Positions 50,316-60,405 of a stretch of 64,000 nucleotides of DNA are shown one piece after another; position 1 is the stretch's first letter, and every line of letters starts with the position of its first letter. The stretch is from Treponema sp. (GTDB lineage: Bacteria > Spirochaetota > Spirochaetia > Treponematales > Treponemataceae). The DNA lies in assembly GCA_022010055.1 (NCBI GenBank), contig CP091737.1, positions 248,001-312,000 on the forward strand, in the 5' to 3' direction. The translations under genes and the position numbers were made by a program. The notes beneath the pieces are model-generated. The model ran no database searches. It worked only from the letters and a program-made list of their open reading frames with translations, and was not told the DNA's origin.

Positions 50316-51617
50316 ATGTATAAAGAAAATAGCATATTTGCACAGTTACTTCAATTGGTTGACCGACTTGGTTTTGATAATTCTGTAAAAAAAACTTCCT
50401 CAGACAAACGGTATCGGAATTTTACAACCCGGACACAGCTTGCTGCAATGATTTTTGCCCAGCTTACAAAACAAACAGGATTACGAAGCCTTGAAAATTC
50501 GTTCAATGCCGAATCTGATTTATATCATGCAGGAATAAAAGGAAACATTTCAAGAGCTACACTATCCTATGCAAACAACCATCGGGACAGTAAAGTTTTT
50601 GAAGATTTTTATTTTCGACTTCTTGATTATTACAAAAAACTTGTTGATCCTTCTCTTATGAAAAGTGAAGGAAAGAATCTTAAATTAATAGCCTGAATGT
50701 CGAGTTTTTTGTAAAAAGAATAAAAGCATAGGCAGATTTGCAGTTTGTGAAGATTTTTGGCGATTGAATTAATTAAAGTGCGGAGCACCCGAATTCGAGC
50801 CAAATCCATCTGAGCAAATTGAAAATCTGCCGAGAGCGTTTTTTCATAATTTGCAAAAAAACTCGAAATTAAGGCTAATAGATGCAACCGTAATTCCTTT
50901 ATGCAAAAATCTTTGCGAGTGGGCTGAATTCCGAAGTACAAAATCTGGAATAAAAGTTCATGTTCGTTATGATTATGATGAATCCTGTCCTGACTATTTG
51001 TTTATGACGAATGCAAATAAACATGAAAACTCAACTCTTGCTGATATGAAACTTTGTGAGAATGATATTGCCGTATTTGACCGAGGATATTTTAATTCTT
51101 TGCAATTCAACAAGTTCTGTGAAACTGATATACAATTTGTGACCAGAATTAAATCAAATGTCAGCTATTCTGTCTGTGATGTTTTCGGAACTGACGGAAT
51201 GGAAACTAACAAATTTATAATTCTTAAGGATAAACTGATTTACTTCAGCAAAGGCAAAGCTGCTAAAAACTGTTCAAAGACTTTGCGTCTTGTCATTTCT
51301 CAGGATAAAGAAAATGGAGAAACAATTACTCTTCTTACAAAAAGCTTAATATCGGGATAACAAAAGGACCTTTTCAAATTTTTGCAGTGAAATCAGAAGA
51401 TTTGAATTCTTATGAATTGAAGTCATTTAGAATTCAACATGATGAAACTCAGATAGTAAAATATTTGGTTAAATTTGCAAAAAAACACCAAAAACAGTTA
51501 TTGAATAAAACATTTTTGGTAAGGGAATCTGGTTCTGATAATTTAGTTGCTTTTTATTCCTTTCTCCATAAAAATAAGATTCGGCATATTCAAATATATT
51601 TTGTTTTTCAGTTATAA
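50316..51617 (+). pseudogene. IS4-family transposase (DUF4372 type), split by a repeat element
   Basis: N-terminal DUF4372 region (YKENSIFAQLLQLVDRLGFD... RNFTTRTQLAAMIFAQ) runs to KNLKLIA at 50696, where a 185-bp element is inserted. The DDE domain resumes at about 50852 with LRLIDATVIPLCKNLCEWA (first catalytic Asp) and VFDRGYFNS, then breaks frame near 51350 and ends with FAKKHQKQLLNKTFLVRESG. Insertion, further frame loss and an absent C-terminal end make it inactive. Confidence 0.8.
50691..50875. mobile_element. MITE-like inverted-repeat element, copy 1, inserted in the IS4 gene
   Basis: 185 bp bordered by TAATA direct repeats (50686-50690 and 50876-50880), consistent with a 5-bp target duplication. 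Removing the element and one repeat restores KNLKLIDATV in the transposase. Ends form an imperfect inverted repeat ending in CGAGTTTTTT / AAAAAACTCG. A second inner stem pairs GGCAGATTTGCAGTTTG with CAAATTGAAAATCTGCC. No coding capacity. Confidence 0.75.
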
Positions 51618-51662
51618 TTTGGAAGGTTGAAATTTATTACAATAATTATTACAGGTGGATTT

Positions 51663-52547
51663 ATGGGAGTTTTACGCAAGTTTTTTTTATTGCCGGCTTT
51701 TTTGTTTTTTTTATCTGGTCTTTTTGCTGGTGAGCATACACTTTTCAATGTGCCGAAAGATTTTATTGGAACTTATATGCCGGTTCAGATGGAAATGCTT
51801 TTAAAAGAGTATATGTCTTACGAAAAAGCCCTGAATACTATTGCAGCCTCTCATTATGATGTTTTATCCCTTGAGGATTATGCATGTTATTCTCAGGTTC
51901 GTTTTTCTGATGGATATGCGGTCTATGCAAAGGATTTTGAAAAGTGGTCGTTTGTAAAACGTGGAGAAGAAAGATACATTCTTGATGAAAATGGTTTGTC
52001 ATATCATAGAATTTCAACAAAAAAGGCTGACTACGAGGCTTATGCGGAAAAAGTCCTGCATATAATTTTTGCAGATGCGCTTCATAATAAAAATATTTCT
52101 ATAAGCGGCAGCAATGTTACAATTTATAATATTCAGTATAAATTTGACTTGTGGCCAAGTTACGCAGATGATTATGGCGCTCTGGTTCTATCAGACTATG
52201 TGTTAAAAATAGAAGGGGTTTCTGCAAATATCTACAGTACAGAAAGCGTTGGAAAGTGGGACTTAAAACGGACTGATAATATAATTCAGACAATTCCGTT
52301 GTTTTATTGGAATGATTCTGACTATGGGCGTCTGAATGTTTATAAATACCGCGGCTCGAAAAAATCTTTACGCCTGTTGCGGAACCTTGTCTATGCAAAG
52401 CATGGCTATAAATTTAAATCAGCGGACTTGAATAAAATCTTTTCTGAATTTGACTGGTATAAGCCTGACGACAATTTTTCTGAAAATTCATTTACAAACC
52501 AGGAATTAAGATTAATAAAAGACATTCAGATGTATGAAGCTGAGTAA
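51663..52547 (+). CDS. Secreted protein with YARHG domain
   Basis: About 294 residues from ATG 51663 (behind ACAGGTGG). The N-terminus GVLRKFFLLPAFLFFLSGLF followed by AGE is a signal peptide, so it is exported. The C-terminal ~70 residues read LRLLRNLVYAKHGYKFKSAD...FSEFDWYKP, the YARHG domain found in extracellular proteins of many bacteria. Middle part unknown. Function not established. Confidence 0.72.
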   Translation: MGVLRKFFLLPAFLFFLSGLFAGEHTLFNVPKDFIGTYMPVQMEMLLKEYMSYEKALNTIAASHYDVLSLEDYACYSQVRFSDGYAVYAKDFEKWSFVKRGEERYILDENGLSYHRISTKKADYEAYAEKVLHIIFADALHNKNISISGSNVTIYNIQYKFDLWPSYADDYGALVLSDYVLKIEGVSANIYSTESVGKWDLKRTDNIIQTIPLFYWNDSDYGRLNVYKYRGSKKSLRLLRNLVYAKHGYKFKSADLNKIFSEFDWYKPDDNFSENSFTNQELRLIKDIQMYEAE

Positions 52548-52585
52548 AGCGCCCTTTTGAGCGGTTGCGTCTGTTTTACAGATTA

Positions 52586-52659
52586 TGGAGCTGATGGGAC
52601 TTGAACCCACTACCTCTACAATGCCATTGTAGCGCTCTAGCCAGGTGAGCTACAGCCCC
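52586..52659 (-). tRNA. tRNA-Ala (GGC)
   Basis: 74 bases on the minus strand, starting GGGGCTGTAGCTCA and ending CAGCTCCA. Acceptor stem GGGGCTG/CAGCTCC; anticodon stem CTACA/TGTAG around loop ATGGCAT, so anticodon GGC (alanine). T-loop GGTTCAAGTCC is standard. CCA is not encoded beyond the single terminal CA. Confidence 0.95.
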
Positions 52660-52736
52660 GATGTTTTTATTATAGCAGTTTATAAGATTTTGAATCAATA
52701 AAAAAAACTTATAAATTGAATATTTTTCTGCCGCGG

Positions 52737-53477
52737 TTACATAGAAAAGTCTTTTCCAAGGTAAATCTCGCGGGCAAGTTCGGAATCTATGATTTCCTGC
52801 TTTGTTCCCTGAATCATAATCTGGCCTTTGTTTACGATGATTGCCCGGTCTGTTATTTCCAGTGTGTCGCGGACATTGTGGTCTGTAATCAGGATTCCGA
52901 TTCCGCGTTTTGCCAGAAGCCCGATCATCGATTTGATGTCGGCGACGGCAATAGGATCGATTCCGGCGAACGGCTCGTCCAGAAGAAGAAATTTCGGTTC
53001 TACGGCAAGCGATCGGGCTATTTCTGTGCGCCGCCGTTCTCCTCCGGAAAGTGTGAAGGCATATTGTTTTCTTATCCGCTCTATGGCAAATTCTTCAATC
53101 AATTGTTCCAGCCGCTGTTTTTTTTCCGCCTTTGTAAGGTCGAATCTTGTTTCCAGAATCGACCAGATGTTTTCTTCTACCGTAAGTTTTTTAAATACGC
53201 TTGGTTCCTGCGGAAGGTACGAGATTCCTTTTCGCGCGCGTTTGTACATCGGAAGCGGAGTTATCTGCTCGTCGTCCAGAAAAATTTCGCCGGCGGTAGG
53301 TTTGTAAAATCCTACAATCATATAAAATGTTGTGGTTTTTCCTGCTCCGTTAGGACCTAAAAGTCCAAGAACTTCGCCTGATTGCATTGAAAAATCAATT
53401 CCCTGCACAACTTTTTTCTTTCCGAAACTTTTAAAAAGGCTGAATGCCTTTAGTGTGTGGGTGTCTGTTCCGTTCAT
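52737..53477 (-). CDS. lptB: LPS export ABC ATPase LptB
   Basis: 246 residues. Walker A GPNGAGKTTTFY, signature LSGGERRRTEIARSL, Walker B FLLLDEPFAGIDPI and H-loop TDHN. Closest to LptB, the cytoplasmic ATPase that powers lipid/LPS extraction with LptFG. It overlaps lptA by 4 bp. Its presence beside lptA and lptC indicates a lipopolysaccharide-transport-like pathway even though many treponemes lack classical LPS. Confidence 0.93.
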   Translation of the reverse strand: MNGTDTHTLKAFSLFKSFGKKKVVQGIDFSMQSGEVLGLLGPNGAGKTTTFYMIVGFYKPTAGEIFLDDEQITPLPMYKRARKGISYLPQEPSVFKKLTVEENIWSILETRFDLTKAEKKQRLEQLIEEFAIERIRKQYAFTLSGGERRRTEIARSLAVEPKFLLLDEPFAGIDPIAVADIKSMIGLLAKRGIGILITDHNVRDTLEITDRAIIVNKGQIMIQGTKQEIIDSELAREIYLGKDFSM

Positions 53478-54324
53478 TCCGCTTTCTCCTGCGCAGTTGA
53501 TTTTTCTGTATCTTTTCCAGTGTTATCTTCGGTGCTCTGGCTTACAGGATTCTTTTCGCCGGATGAATTTTCCGCATCCTGGCTCTGGCTGATGTTTTCC
53601 GCGGTCTCTTCAGTCTGTTCCTGTCCTTCGGTCTGTTCTGCGCCGGTGTTTTCTGTTTCACCCGCTTCTTTTTCAACTTTTTTCTCGTCGATTATAGAGC
53701 CTTTTACGCGTCCGTCCAGGGTTATTTCCTGTGATGTCAAGTCCAGGGTGATTTGCTGCGCCCGGAAAGTGTCCTCTCCCTGCTTTATCTGGGAATTTCC
53801 GCTAAGCTCGAGCATCTGGTCGTTCTTGCGGTAAATTGCGTATGCTCCGGTGCAGACATTGTTTTTCTGGGTAAGCTGGATTTCTATCTGCATTACCGCG
53901 GTTTCTGTGTTCTGGTTGTATTCAATTATCTGGGCCTTTGCGTTTACGTCGTTTTTTATGTCTTTTAAATCTACGTTATCAGAAAGCTCGGCTATTTTTG
54001 TTTCCCGGTCGTATTTTAGCTTATCGCAGGTGAACTCCAGCTCAGATTCCATATTCTTTCCCTTTATGTTTCCATGCGCTTCTATAAAACGGAAATTCTT
54101 TCCGGAAAGTCCTATCTGGTCTGCGAAAATTTCCATTGAATCTGTAAGCACGTAGGCCTCTCCGTTCAGTGTGGTTGAATCGGATTTGTCCCCGACAACG
54201 CCCGTCATGCTGTTTGCGGAAAAAGTGATTTTTCGGCGTTTGCTTTTCCGGCGACAAAAACAGAAAACAGAAAAAGTGATATAACCGCATAAAATTTACT
54301 GATTTTCTTCAACCTGTTCTCCAT
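53474..54324 (-). CDS. lptA: LptA/OstA-like periplasmic protein, frameshifted near start
   Basis: Start at 54324 (MENRLKKISKFYAVISLFLF), a signal peptide. One missing A near 54225 breaks the frame after AGKANAEK; joined reading continues ITFSANSMTGVVGDKSDSTT. The body has the OstA/LptA beta-jellyroll pattern (AYVLTDSMEIFADQIGLSGK). The C-terminal ~70 residues are acidic and low complexity. LptA bridges inner and outer membranes. Overlaps lptC by 29 bp. Confidence 0.78.
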
Positions 54325-54865
54325 CGTCATCAGAAATGTACTGGCCTGTTACAACACCATTGAAAATAAACTTTTTGCTTACTCCGCTTGCAGAAAATCC
54401 CGAGCCCTGGATTGTTGTGTTTCCTTTTTTTATCGTAACATTATCGTTTCTGCTGCTTGTGAGCTGCTCTGATTTTCCGTTCCAGCGCAATGTGCCGGCG
54501 GAAACCTTTATGTCGTCTTTTGTGTTTTCAATTTCAATGTTGTCGTAAAGCGTGTATTCTTCCGTATCTGTGTTTGAAGAAAGAAGCCCGCACGAACCTT
54601 TTGTTAAAAGCTCGCCTTCTTTGTTCATGACTTGAAATTCAACGTCTTTTGCGTACATCGATTTTCCGTCTGAATACTGTTCAAGCCTTGCCGCCGAAAG
54701 GTTCAGCGTTTTCTTGTTGTTTTCGTAACGGCTGTAATTTGCGTCCGTAAAAATAAATTCCGGCACATTTTCTTCATCCTGATAGTTTGTGCTGTATTTA
54801 AGCGAGCAGCCTGCGAAAAAAAACAAAAAAATCAACGGAATAAAAGATAAATGTGGATTTTTCAT
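54296..54865 (-). CDS. lptC: LptC-like lipoprotein
   Basis: About 190 residues. Signal with lipobox: SFIPLIFLFFFAGCSLKY, so likely lipid-anchored, unlike the single-TM LptC of enterobacteria. The body pattern (FIFTDANYSRYENNKKTLNL) fits the LptC/YrbK fold. Start ATG overlaps the pyrG stop (TAATG). Sits with lptA and lptB as one operon. Confidence 0.78.
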   Translation of the reverse strand: MKNPHLSFIPLIFLFFFAGCSLKYSTNYQDEENVPEFIFTDANYSRYENNKKTLNLSAARLEQYSDGKSMYAKDVEFQVMNKEGELLTKGSCGLLSSNTDTEEYTLYDNIEIENTKDDIKVSAGTLRWNGKSEQLTSSRNDNVTIKKGNTTIQGSGFSASGVSKKFIFNGVVTGQYISDDDGEQVEENQ

Positions 54866-56467
54866 TATCTGTTCAGCGCGGCTCCTAAAAATGCCGTAAA
54901 AAGAGGATGCGGTTTTGCCGGCCGGGAGATAAATTCCGGATGGTACTGCACGCCGATTCCCCATTTGTGGTTTTCCCATTCAAAGGCTTCGATTCTATCG
55001 TCGTCTTCTGCGACTGCCGAAATAATGAGCCCGTTTTGTTTCATTATTTCTGAATATTTTTTGTCAAATGTATGTTTATTGCGGTGGCGCTCTGTAACGG
55101 AACTTTTTTTGTACGCCTGATGCAATTTTGTGTCCTTTACAATTTTTACTCCCAGCGCGCCGAGCTGTTCAGAGCCTGCTACGGAAAGTCCGGCCTGTTC
55201 TTCCGGAAGACTTATGATTGCGTGTTCAGAATTCTGTATGAATTCTGTGCTGTCCGCATCTGTCCAGCCTATAAGGGAGCGCGCTGTTTCTATTGCCATA
55301 AGCTGCATTCCAACATCGATTCCAAAGTAAGGAATGTTGTTTTCGCGGGCAAATTTTACTGTCTTCAAAAGGCCAAGGAAGCCGCGCTGGCCGTAATTTC
55401 CAGGAATTATAATTCCGTCAACGCCTTCAAAAGCGGAGGCGACTGTATCTGTTACTTCCAGGGATTCCGCGTCGATTTTTTTCAGTTCAAGCTGGGCGCC
55501 GAATGATGTTACCGCCGCATGGAAAAGCGATTCGCGCACGGATTTGAAACATTCGTCCAGATAATCTTTTTTGCCTGCGATTGCAATTGTGATTTTAGGA
55601 CCGCCTTCGTTCAGTTTTTTTATAAAGCTGGTCCACTGCCGTATGTTCGAATTTGCGGAATCTGTTTTTAATGCAAGTTTTTTTACGATTGCCGCATCCA
55701 GTCCTTCTTTATGGAACATAATCGGAATTTCGTAGATTGATTTTTCAACATTTGATGAGGTAAAAACTGCGTTTGTTGAAACATTGCAGAAAAGCGCGAG
55801 TTTCTTTTTCATGTCGGGCTCAACTTCTTTTTCGCAGCGGCAAAGAAGAATGTCCGGCTGGATTCCTGCTTCCTGAAGCTGCTTTACGGAATGCTGCGTT
55901 GGTTTTGATTTTAGTTCGCCGCCTGTAATCACAGGAATAAGCGAAAGGTGAATCGTGCATATTTCGTTTTTTGGAAGCTCGTGAACCATTTGTCTTCCGG
56001 CTTCAAGGAAAGGAATTGATTCAATGTCGCCGACGGTTCCGCCGATTTCAACAATAACAACGTCTGCCTGCGTCTTTTGCCCGATTGAGAAGATTCTTCG
56101 CTTGATTTCATCTGTGATGTGCGGTATTACCTGGACAGTGCGTCCGTTGTAGCGTCCCGCACGTTCATTTCTGATTACCTGGTCGTAGACTTTGCCGATT
56201 GTAATGCAGTTGTCGCTTGTGATTGTAACGCTTGTAAAGCGCGAGAAATTTCCTAGGTCAAGGTCGGTTTCCGCGCCGTCTTCTGTTACATAAACTTCGC
56301 CATGCTGAAAAGGACTTATATTTCCTGCATCAAGATTTATGTAAGGGTCGCATTTTATCATTGCGATTTAAGCCATAACCTTCAAGAAGACTTCCAATAG
56401 TTGCCGAGGCAACACCTTTTCCAAGACTGGAACAAACTCCGCTAGTAACCAGAATGTATTTACTCAT
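54865..56467 (-). CDS. pyrG: CTP synthase (PyrG), frameshifted near start
   Basis: Glutamine-dependent conversion of UTP to CTP. Start ATG 56467 gives MSKYILVTSGVCSSLGKGVA; near 56365 one A seems missing so the frame breaks at GLK, resuming IKCDPYINLDAGNISPFQHG. Amidotransferase motifs include GNYGQRGFLG with the oxyanion loop. The expected nucleophile segment GMQL is present, though as GVGMQLMAIE without the usual C of GICLGMQ (reading DVGMQL). Because pyrG is normally essential, the frame break is probably a sequence error. C-terminal VQYHPEF with catalytic His is intact. Operon leader for lptC-A-B. Confidence 0.88.
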
Positions 56468-56537
56468 AACTCGATATTCTATCATTAAGAATGATTTTAG
56501 TAAATTAAGCCGGAAAAATATAAACCGGAAAATGCAG

Positions 56538-56721
56538 GGTTGAATTCCGCTTTTTTGAAAAAAGAATAAAAGCGCAGGCAGATTTACAATTTGTGAAGAT
56601 TTTTGGCGATTGAATTAATAAAAGTGCGGAGCACCCGAATTCGAGCCAAATCCATCTGAGCAAATTGGAAATCTGCCGAGAGCGTTCTTTCATAATTTGC
56701 AAAAAAAACTCGAGATTAAGG
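56538..56721. mobile_element. MITE-like inverted-repeat element, copy 2
   Basis: 184 bp, strongly similar to copy 1 at 50691 and sharing AAAAGAATAAAAGC, GGCAGATTTACAATTTGTGA and TGCGGAGCACCCGAATTCGA. It lies between pyrG and cheR; the inner 17-bp stem (GGCAGATTTACAATTTG / CAAATTGGAAATCTGCC) has a single mismatch. The left boundary is approximate. Confidence 0.7.
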
Positions 56722-56799
56722 CTATTTATAATGCGTTTGCCCTGGATGTTTTCTTTGGAAAAGTTGCCTGTAATCAAAAGTAAGTGTATAATTGCATTT

Positions 56800-57615
56800 A
56801 TGAATGATGCTTTGAATGATTCTGATTTTGAGAGATTTAGAAAAATTATATATGATGAAAGCGGAATTACATTTTCTGCGACAAACCGTCCGATTCTGGA
56901 CAGCCGCATAAAGGAAATTCTGCGCGAAAAGAAAATAGAAACCGCCTCTGAATATTATGCGTTGATTTTAAGGGATCACGAGGAAATGAAAAAAATGCTG
57001 GATTCCGTTACAACGAACCTTACAAGGTTTTTCAGAAACCAGCCGCACTTTGACGCCCTTGAAAAATATGTGATTCCTCATATCCTGGAGGAAAAACGGA
57101 AAAACGGAGACCGCACCATACGCGTATGGAGCGCAGGCTGCTCAACCGGCGAAGAGCCTTATACAATCGCCATGATTTTGAAGAGGATTCTTCCGCTGGG
57201 ATTTACTTTTTCAGTTACCGCCTCGGATATTTCCTTAAAGTCCCTGATGGTTGCGCAGCAGGGCTTTTACGCGGCAAACAAGGTTGACGGAATTCCGCCG
57301 GATTATCTTGCGCAGTTTTTTACAAAAAAGGAAAACGGTTTTCAGATTAGCAAGGAAATAATGAACTGCGTAAAGTTCGACTATCACAATCTAAAGAATG
57401 ATTCCGGCATGCGAAATATTGATGTTGTTTTTTGCCGCAATGTTATGATTTATTTTGACGAGGCGGCGCAGCTTTACGTTCTGAACAGGTTCTGGAATTC
57501 AATGGCAAGACATTCGTATCTTTTTATAGGACATTCGGAGTCGCTTTTCGGAATGAATACAAAATTTGAATTTTTAAAGACCGACTGGGCTTGTCTTTAT
57601 CAGAAGAACATCTGA
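56800..57615 (+). CDS. cheR: Chemotaxis protein methyltransferase CheR
   Basis: 271 residues. Methylates receptor glutamates using SAM. CheR_N helices at residues 1-80 then SAM-binding WSAGCSTGEEPYTIA, FCRNVMIYFD and HSESL. The start at 56800 (MNDALNDSDFERF) fits the family. Precedes cheB by 18 bp, forming the adaptation pair. No strong ribosome site is seen. Confidence 0.93.
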   Translation: MNDALNDSDFERFRKIIYDESGITFSATNRPILDSRIKEILREKKIETASEYYALILRDHEEMKKMLDSVTTNLTRFFRNQPHFDALEKYVIPHILEEKRKNGDRTIRVWSAGCSTGEEPYTIAMILKRILPLGFTFSVTASDISLKSLMVAQQGFYAANKVDGIPPDYLAQFFTKKENGFQISKEIMNCVKFDYHNLKNDSGMRNIDVVFCRNVMIYFDEAAQLYVLNRFWNSMARHSYLFIGHSESLFGMNTKFEFLKTDWACLYQKNI

Positions 57616-57633
57616 TTTAATCTGAGGAAAAAA

Positions 57634-58831
57634 ATGGAAATAGAGGATTCAAAATACGACACGCTTAAAGTTCTGATTTGCGACGATTCCGCCTTGATGA
57701 GAAACCTTGTGTCCAGGATTATAAATGACACTCCGGGAATGCAGGTTGTCGGAAAGGCGATGAACGGAAAAATGCTGCTTGACGAAATTCCGTACATAAA
57801 GCCCGATGTGATTCTTCTTGATATAGAAATGCCTGTCATGACTGGCGTGGAATTCCTTCAGGAGCGAAAAAAACTCCGCTGGGACATTCCGGTTGTTATT
57901 CTTTCTTCTATTGCGACAAAAGGCGCGGAAGTTACGGTAAAGTGCCTTGAGCTGGGCGCTATGGATTTTATAACAAAGCCGGGCGGTTCGGTGTCTACCG
58001 AAATTATTGACGTAAAAGAATCCATAATAGAAAAGATTGCTTCGTACGGCGGTTCGTATGCGCGCAGAAAAGGAAAAAAGATTCCTTCGGTGGATTTTTT
58101 TCTGCGTTCGCTAAAAATGCGCGAGGCGGAAAAATTTGTCGCAAAGCAAAAAGGCACAGAAGAAATCCAGGTTCCGCTTGAACCGCTCCTGGCTGGCTGG
58201 AGAGAGCCTGCGAAAAAAGAGCCGGTTGTTATAAAGCCGCTCAGGGAAGGCGGAAAAATCGAGATAATTGCTATTGGAATTTCCACCGGCGGTCCGAATG
58301 CCCTTCGCGATGTTTTTAAAATGATTGATCCGCACCTTAAGCAGCCGGTTCTTGTTGTTCAGCACATGCCGCCTGGATTTACAGCGGAATTTGCGCACAG
58401 TCTGAACAGAATTTGCCCGCTTGAAGTATGCGAGGCCCAGGATGAAATGCCGGTGCAGGGCGGACATATTTATATTTCTCCGGGTGATTACCATATAATC
58501 GTAGAGTCAAGGTTTACTGGAAACGTTATACGCACAACCCAGACTGAGCAGAGGAACGGACACAGACCTAGCGCGGACGTGCTTTGAAAGCGTTGCGGCG
58601 GTCTACAAAAATAACGCTCTTGGCGTGATAATGACGGGAATGGGGCGCGACGGAGCGGCGCAGCTTGCGGAAATGCGCCGCCAGGGGGCATGGACTTTAG
58701 GACAGGATGAGGCGACCAGCGTTGTTTATGGAATGCCTCGTGTCGCATTTGAGCTTGGCGGAGTTCAGAAGCAGGTTCCCCTTATGGAAATGGCGGACGA
58801 AATAAGCCGGCTTGCCCGCGAGCACTGCTAA
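57634..58831 (+). CDS. cheB: Chemotaxis response regulator/methylesterase CheB, frameshifted
   Basis: About 399 residues. Receiver domain: VLICDDSALMRNLV, VILLDIEMPVMTG (phosphoacceptor Asp) and VILSSIATKGAE. Linker, then the methylesterase GISTGGPNALRDVF with Ser, VQHMPPGF with His, and GMGRDGAAQLAEM with Asp. The frame breaks near 58583 (ADVLFESVAAVYKN when joined). Removes methyl groups from receptors after phosphorylation by CheA. One indel, probably an error. Confidence 0.9.
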
Positions 58832-58832
58832 G

Positions 58833-59231
58833 TTACTGTACTATTCTGCTGATTTCAAGTTTTACGATTGCCGGCGCGGTTCTTAATGTTGCGCCTGCAA
58901 AAAATGAGCTTATAAAAAAGCAGAAAGAAGAAAAAACAATCTTAAACGTTTCCGTATATTCAGTTTTTAATAGATTTGCGGCTTTTTCTGAAAAAATCAG
59001 TCCCGCCGCAGTGCAGATAATAGGAATAAAGAGCGCGGCGATTCCTGCCGCGGCTTCTTCTTTTTGAGGAAGCCCGATTGTAACCTTTGAGCCTTTTTCG
59101 ATTTTAAGTTTTTTTGGATTAGAAACCTGAATTTTTGCCGAGAACTCCTTGTTCTTTTCAGAAGGCATTTCCGGGGAAACTATGACTGTTTCATAATCCT
59201 GAATTTCTGTTACAACGTAGATTTGTTTCAA
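58833..59231 (-). CDS. RseC/MucC-like membrane protein
   Basis: 132 residues. Beginning YVVTEIQDYETVIVSPE, a beta-rich N-terminal part, then LKIEKGSKVTIGLP and two membrane segments (AALFIPIICTAAGLIF; FSSFCFFISSFFAGATL). This plan matches RseC/MucC (SoxR-reducing/sigma-E regulator) proteins, though the family's N-terminal cysteines are absent. It abuts the cheB stop convergently. Confidence 0.6.
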   Translation of the reverse strand: MKQIYVVTEIQDYETVIVSPEMPSEKNKEFSAKIQVSNPKKLKIEKGSKVTIGLPQKEEAAAGIAALFIPIICTAAGLIFSEKAANLLKTEYTETFKIVFSSFCFFISSFFAGATLRTAPAIVKLEISRIVQ

Positions 59232-59252
59232 ATTTGTTTTCCTTTTTGGCGG

Positions 59253-60341
59253 TTATTTTGAATTTTCCTTGAATTTTAAAATCATCTCCTCAAAAAGTCT
59301 CTTTATCAGTCTTGCAGATTCAGAAGAATTTGCATTTCCATACACATCTGTAAGAATTCCTATGTTCTTTTCTATTGTTTCAGTTCCTTTTTTTGCCGCG
59401 CGTTGAATAGCATCATTTTTTTCCAGCACGGCTATGCACTGTTCAACTGCCGGAGAGTCAATTCCTTCTTTTGCCGCTTTTTCAAAAAGTCCTGCGATTA
59501 TCTTTTTGTCGGAAGGGTTTTCCTGTATGTGCAGAAGAACCGGAAGGCTTTTTTTGCCTTCAACTATGTCGTCGCCGCGTTTTTTACCCGGATTTCCTGT
59601 TGTAAGGTTTTGAACATCATCAAGAATCTGGAAGCCTTCTCCCAGCGCCGCCGCGATGTTTCCCATGGAAAGCGCTTCTTCTTTTGTTGCTCCTCCGGCT
59701 AAAAATCCTGCCTGGACTGCAAGGGAGGCCAGTGTTCCGGTCTTTAAGTGAACCATCTGCGTATATTCATTTACGGAAGGAAAAAGATTCGGGTTTCTGT
59801 GCCAGTAAATGTCCATCGCCTGCCCAAGATGAAGCCTTCGGAGTTCCTGCGTGTACAGGGTGTAGAGCCGGTTCTTGAATTCAGCCGTAGTTTTAAGGGC
59901 GTCAATAGTTTCCGGGGCTACAAAATAAAGCCATGAGCCTGCGTTCAGGGCGGTGTCCAGTCCAAAAGAAATGTGGGCGGCCGGTTTTCCGCGCCGTGTT
60001 TCTGCGGAATCTTCTATATCATCGTGTATAAGGGACGCTGTGTGAACAAATTCTACCAGAGGCGTTATGCTGTAAGTCTGTTCCAGTGAAAGAGGGGAGT
60101 TCTTCCCGGCTTCCCGGCAAAGCTCAGAGCATAGCACAAGCAGCAGCGGCCGCCAGCGTTTTCCGCCCAAGTCCATAAGGTTGCGGCATGGTTTTATAAG
60201 GTTCTGGATATGCCCGTCGGTAACGCAGTCCGACAGGTTTCTGAAAGTGTCCGCCTGCCATTCAGGGTTTGTTTTTTCCGGCAGGGATTTTCTTAGGGCG
60301 GTTTCTATATTTTCAAGTATTTCTGTAAATTCGTTTTTCAT
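59253..60341 (-). CDS. Polyprenyl diphosphate synthase
   Basis: About 362 residues (start MKNEFTEIL at 60341; MYTDLN at 60359 is an alternative). First aspartate-rich motif SLIHDDIEDSAETRRGKPA, second FQILDDVQNLTTG, plus GGKRWRPLL. Makes medium- or long-chain isoprenoid diphosphates for carrier lipids or quinones; chain length cannot be read from here. Confidence 0.9.
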   Translation of the reverse strand: MKNEFTEILENIETALRKSLPEKTNPEWQADTFRNLSDCVTDGHIQNLIKPCRNLMDLGGKRWRPLLLVLCSELCREAGKNSPLSLEQTYSITPLVEFVHTASLIHDDIEDSAETRRGKPAAHISFGLDTALNAGSWLYFVAPETIDALKTTAEFKNRLYTLYTQELRRLHLGQAMDIYWHRNPNLFPSVNEYTQMVHLKTGTLASLAVQAGFLAGGATKEEALSMGNIAAALGEGFQILDDVQNLTTGNPGKKRGDDIVEGKKSLPVLLHIQENPSDKKIIAGLFEKAAKEGIDSPAVEQCIAVLEKNDAIQRAAKKGTETIEKNIGILTDVYGNANSSESARLIKRLFEEMILKFKENSK

Positions 60342-60405
60342 ATTTAAATCAGTATACACGAAATTTGTTAATCATTGAATCAAAAATTCCGAAAAGATAA
60401 GTATT

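Noticed and set aside
52716..53360. 214-codon open frame on the plus strand over lptB
   Set aside because: It is antisense to a textbook ABC ATPase with all motifs; composition is cysteine- and phenylalanine-rich as expected of a shadow frame.
57858..58286. 142-codon open frame opposite cheB
   Set aside because: Antisense to the well-conserved CheB; no ribosome site and serine-rich shadow composition.
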